Shown: positions 14,461 to 16,174 of the stretch, piece after piece
How the letters are laid out: each line of letters starts with the position of its first letter
Numbering within the stretch: the stretch's first letter is position 1
Made by a program: the position numbers and the translations under genes
Notes under the pieces: model-generated
Seen by the model: only the letters and a program-made list of their open reading frames with translations
What the model was told of the DNA's origin: nothing
The model's database searches: none
NCBI GenBank assembly: GCA_021796135.1
Contig: JAJYOQ010000038.1
Span: 1-16,174 of the forward strand
DNA from: Bacteroidota bacterium
Lineage (GTDB): Bacteria > Bacteroidota > Ignavibacteria > Ignavibacteriales > Ignavibacteriaceae
Direction: 5' to 3'
DNA: 16,174 nt

Positions 14461-15777
14461 TTACCGAAGTATTGGCGAATCTTCACGAGTCATTTTACCA
14501 GTCTCAAGGACTTCCATAATTTTGTAAGTTCCAAGTTTTCTTGCTTTTAGAAATCCCGACCAAGCTGCTTCGGCAAGTCTTCCTTTCTTCAGCAGATCAA
14601 ATAGCCATTGATCTGTATATTCAGGATTTTCCTGTTTTATGCCAGCTTGAATTTCAAAAAGCCACTTTGCATTAAAATGTTCTTGAGAACCAATAGGAGG
14701 AGACATTATAATCGGCAGTCCCAAACCTGTGTAAAAGGATAATTCACTTGGTTTTGTCCACAAAATGTCGGTAGTATGCATGGCGTCATTAAACTTATTA
14801 AAATATTCACTGATTTCATGTGAAAAAATAATAGAAATATTCTCAGATCCTGCTCCTATTTCATTTTTTACATTTTCAAAATAGTTTTTTACCAATTCTT
14901 TAGTACCTGCTGCCAGATTCAAATGAATTTCCCCAGATTGCAATTTGTTTTTTAAGCTTAATGCAATCTTTCTTCCAATTTCTTTTTGAGCTCCGGCGCC
15001 GCCAACGCCATAAGTAATGGTCAGTTTTCTTGTGTTTATAAATTTACAATTATCTTCTCCCAGGAAAAATCTGACGCTTTTATCATGCAATGGCCAGAAA
15101 CGATTATTAGGATCAAGATAAAATAGTCTTTGAGCTAGATCTGCTTTTAGTGTTTTTAAGTCTTTACCCCCCAATAATTCCTCGGCTAATGGAAATCCGG
15201 TTGTAAATATTTTTTCAGAAGGAACACCGTAAGCGAGAAGTCTTTGATTTGCCTTCCCGCATGGAGCGAAATAGATTATCATACTTTCCGAAGGTTCTTC
15301 AGCGACCCATACTCTATTTAGATCAGCATCACAAATAATGCAATAAACACTGCTATAACCTTCTAAATCTGCAGCTATTGCGGGTGCAAAAAAAGAGGTA
15401 ACCAAAGGTAAATGCTTAGTATTGATTTTCTTTAGCATACCTGAGCACAATCCCTTTTTAATACTGGATGTCAATAAATTAACCTGAAATGTTTTGTAGG
15501 ATAAATTCCTTAAGGGATAAAACGAGGGTATCCTTAGAAAAGAATCTAAAATATTAAAAACCGGATTACCTATTACAGGAATTCCTTTTGCCCTGGATAA
15601 AAATTCATATACATATAATAATCTTTTCCATAATATCTTTTCGGAAGGTGATTCTTCATCGTTAACTCCAATCGATATTATTCCTTCTTCAGCAATTTTT
15701 AGAAGCGGAAATACGGCTCGGAGATGTCCATATCCCATATTCGCAGAGACAACCCATGCCTTAACATTCGTTTCCAA
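14461..15777 (-). CDS. GT-B glycosyltransferase-like protein, partner of the downstream GT28-like gene
   Basis: A 438-residue protein with the same skeleton as its neighbour: NMGYGHLRAVFPL at 13-25 (the GxGH loop in the same position), GVGGAGAQ at 257-264 (glycine-rich start of the C-terminal Rossmann domain), TKPSELSFYTGLGLPIIM at 341-358 and GSQEHFNAKW at 363-372, corresponding to the donor-binding loop. A longer middle section (about 200-250) is not found in the neighbour. I do not recognise a characterised family; a lipid-linked or nucleotide-sugar glycosyltransferase is inferred from the fold. TTG 15777 is the start, since an in-frame stop lies one codon further upstream and the next Met (residue 14) is already inside the GxGH loop. 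First gene of a two-gene unit. Confidence 0.65.
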   Translation of the reverse strand: METNVKAWVVSANMGYGHLRAVFPLLKIAEEGIISIGVNDEESPSEKILWKRLLYVYEFLSRAKGIPVIGNPVFNILDSFLRIPSFYPLRNLSYKTFQVNLLTSSIKKGLCSGMLKKINTKHLPLVTSFFAPAIAADLEGYSSVYCIICDADLNRVWVAEEPSESMIIYFAPCGKANQRLLAYGVPSEKIFTTGFPLAEELLGGKDLKTLKADLAQRLFYLDPNNRFWPLHDKSVRFFLGEDNCKFINTRKLTITYGVGGAGAQKEIGRKIALSLKNKLQSGEIHLNLAAGTKELVKNYFENVKNEIGAGSENISIIFSHEISEYFNKFNDAMHTTDILWTKPSELSFYTGLGLPIIMSPPIGSQEHFNAKWLFEIQAGIKQENPEYTDQWLFDLLKKGRLAEAAWSGFLKARKLGTYKIMEVLETGKMTREDSPILR

Positions 15778-16027
15778 TTCTTAATAACCTCTAAATGATT
15801 ACATATTATATTTGCTAATTTATAAATTTACTGGTTAGAAAGGAATTATTGGAAATTAAATTAATATTAATTTATAATGTTAATTTTCTAAATAAACAAA
15901 AAAACCTTTTCTCAAATAAGATATTACTTTTTATGCAGACAGGTTTTACTTTTTCATTTGATTTCTATCAAGGCAATAAATATTGAATTATGCATAACAT
16001 TTTTGCGGGAGAAATTTTATTTAGATC
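15778..16027. other. AT-rich intergenic spacer
   Basis: No ORF is supported. AAAACCT and AGGTTTT arms at about 15900-15950 could pair across a loop of more than 30 nt, followed by a T run on the minus strand. The long loop makes this a poor terminator candidate. It probably contains the promoter of the glycosyltransferase pair, but none stands out. Confidence 0.4.
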
Positions 16028-16159
16028 TTATTTAAGTAAAATGATTTTTTTTGTCTCTAAAAAATTGCCGGCTCTTATCATACAAAGGTATACTCCGCTT
16101 GGAACATTTTGCGCTGACCAAGTTATTTTATAAATGCCCGCATGTTTAAAGCACATCTT
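16028..16159 (-). pseudogene. Type IX secretion C-terminal sorting tail, broken frame at window edge
   Basis: The minus strand reads HAGIYKITWSAQNVPSGVYL, then a CMIRAGNFLETKKIILLK tail and TAA (16030-16028). This is the end of a type A C-terminal sorting domain, the signal that sends proteins through the type IX system to the cell surface in Bacteroidetes and Ignavibacteria. In these tails a Gly-x-Tyr strand, a PSGVY turn and a K-rich end are characteristic. The frame meets TAG at 16162-16160, and the other two frames also have stops within the last 30 nt. No intact gene therefore enters from the right in this reading. It is either a degraded remnant or an intact gene with a frameshift, real or sequencing-derived, near 16145-16165. 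Confidence 0.6.
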
Positions 16160-16174
16160 CTAATTATGATTTAG

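Noticed and set aside
15900..15950. AAAACCT/AGGTTTT arms as a terminator
   Set aside because: The loop exceeds 30 nt, too long for a normal intrinsic terminator.
1..16174. CRISPR arrays, tRNA or rRNA genes, insertion sequences, phage genes
   Set aside because: No regularly spaced direct repeats, no tRNA-like segment, no transposase or integrase motif seen on either strand.

Overview
The window looks like an AT-rich chromosomal segment from a Bacteroidota/Chlorobi-type bacterium, most likely the Ignavibacteria lineage. Three things point there: a DUF2911 lipid-exported/periplasmic protein, a type IX secretion C-terminal sorting tail at the right edge, and weak or absent Shine-Dalgarno signals with several obligatory TTG/GTG starts. 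The taxonomic call is an inference from gene content. No rRNA, tRNA, CRISPR array, insertion sequence or phage gene was seen.

Left part (1-5883, all minus strand): two carbohydrate modules. The first is a GH94 phosphorylase followed 51 nt later by a GH2 glycosidase cut by the window edge. Neither has a signal peptide, so both should act in the cytoplasm on imported oligosaccharides. About 230 nt upstream lies a perfect 18-bp LacI/cre-type palindrome placed just after a TTGACA-17-TAGATT promoter, a classic sugar-responsive repression layout. The second module is a small multi-pass membrane protein followed 14 nt later by an exported GH15-like glucoamylase-type enzyme.

Middle (6125-12517): on the plus strand, an exported DUF2911 protein and a PlsC-type acyltransferase; on the minus strand, an MscS channel. 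Divergent from the channel is a large membrane histidine kinase (Cache-type sensor, PAS, GAF, HisKA, HATPase) whose extracytoplasmic part carries a CFNCH motif of the cytochrome-c heme type. An old-yellow-enzyme reductase follows the kinase by 40 nt and may be co-transcribed. No response regulator is present.

Right part (12546-16174): short genes (two-helix membrane protein, 48-residue zinc ribbon, a 25-codon ORF with a perfect AGGAGG), then a tandem pair of GT-B glycosyltransferase-like genes of the MGDG-synthase/GT28 kind, 5 nt apart, probably making or modifying glycolipids. The edge holds a type IX sorting tail whose reading frame is broken.

The least explained structure is a pair of related GC-rich hairpins (8573-8610 and 12895-12949). 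They share 13 identical bases, lie 80-90 nt upstream of a membrane-protein start on the same strand, and each follows a very small ORF. They could be a leader RNA family or an intercistronic REP-like repeat.
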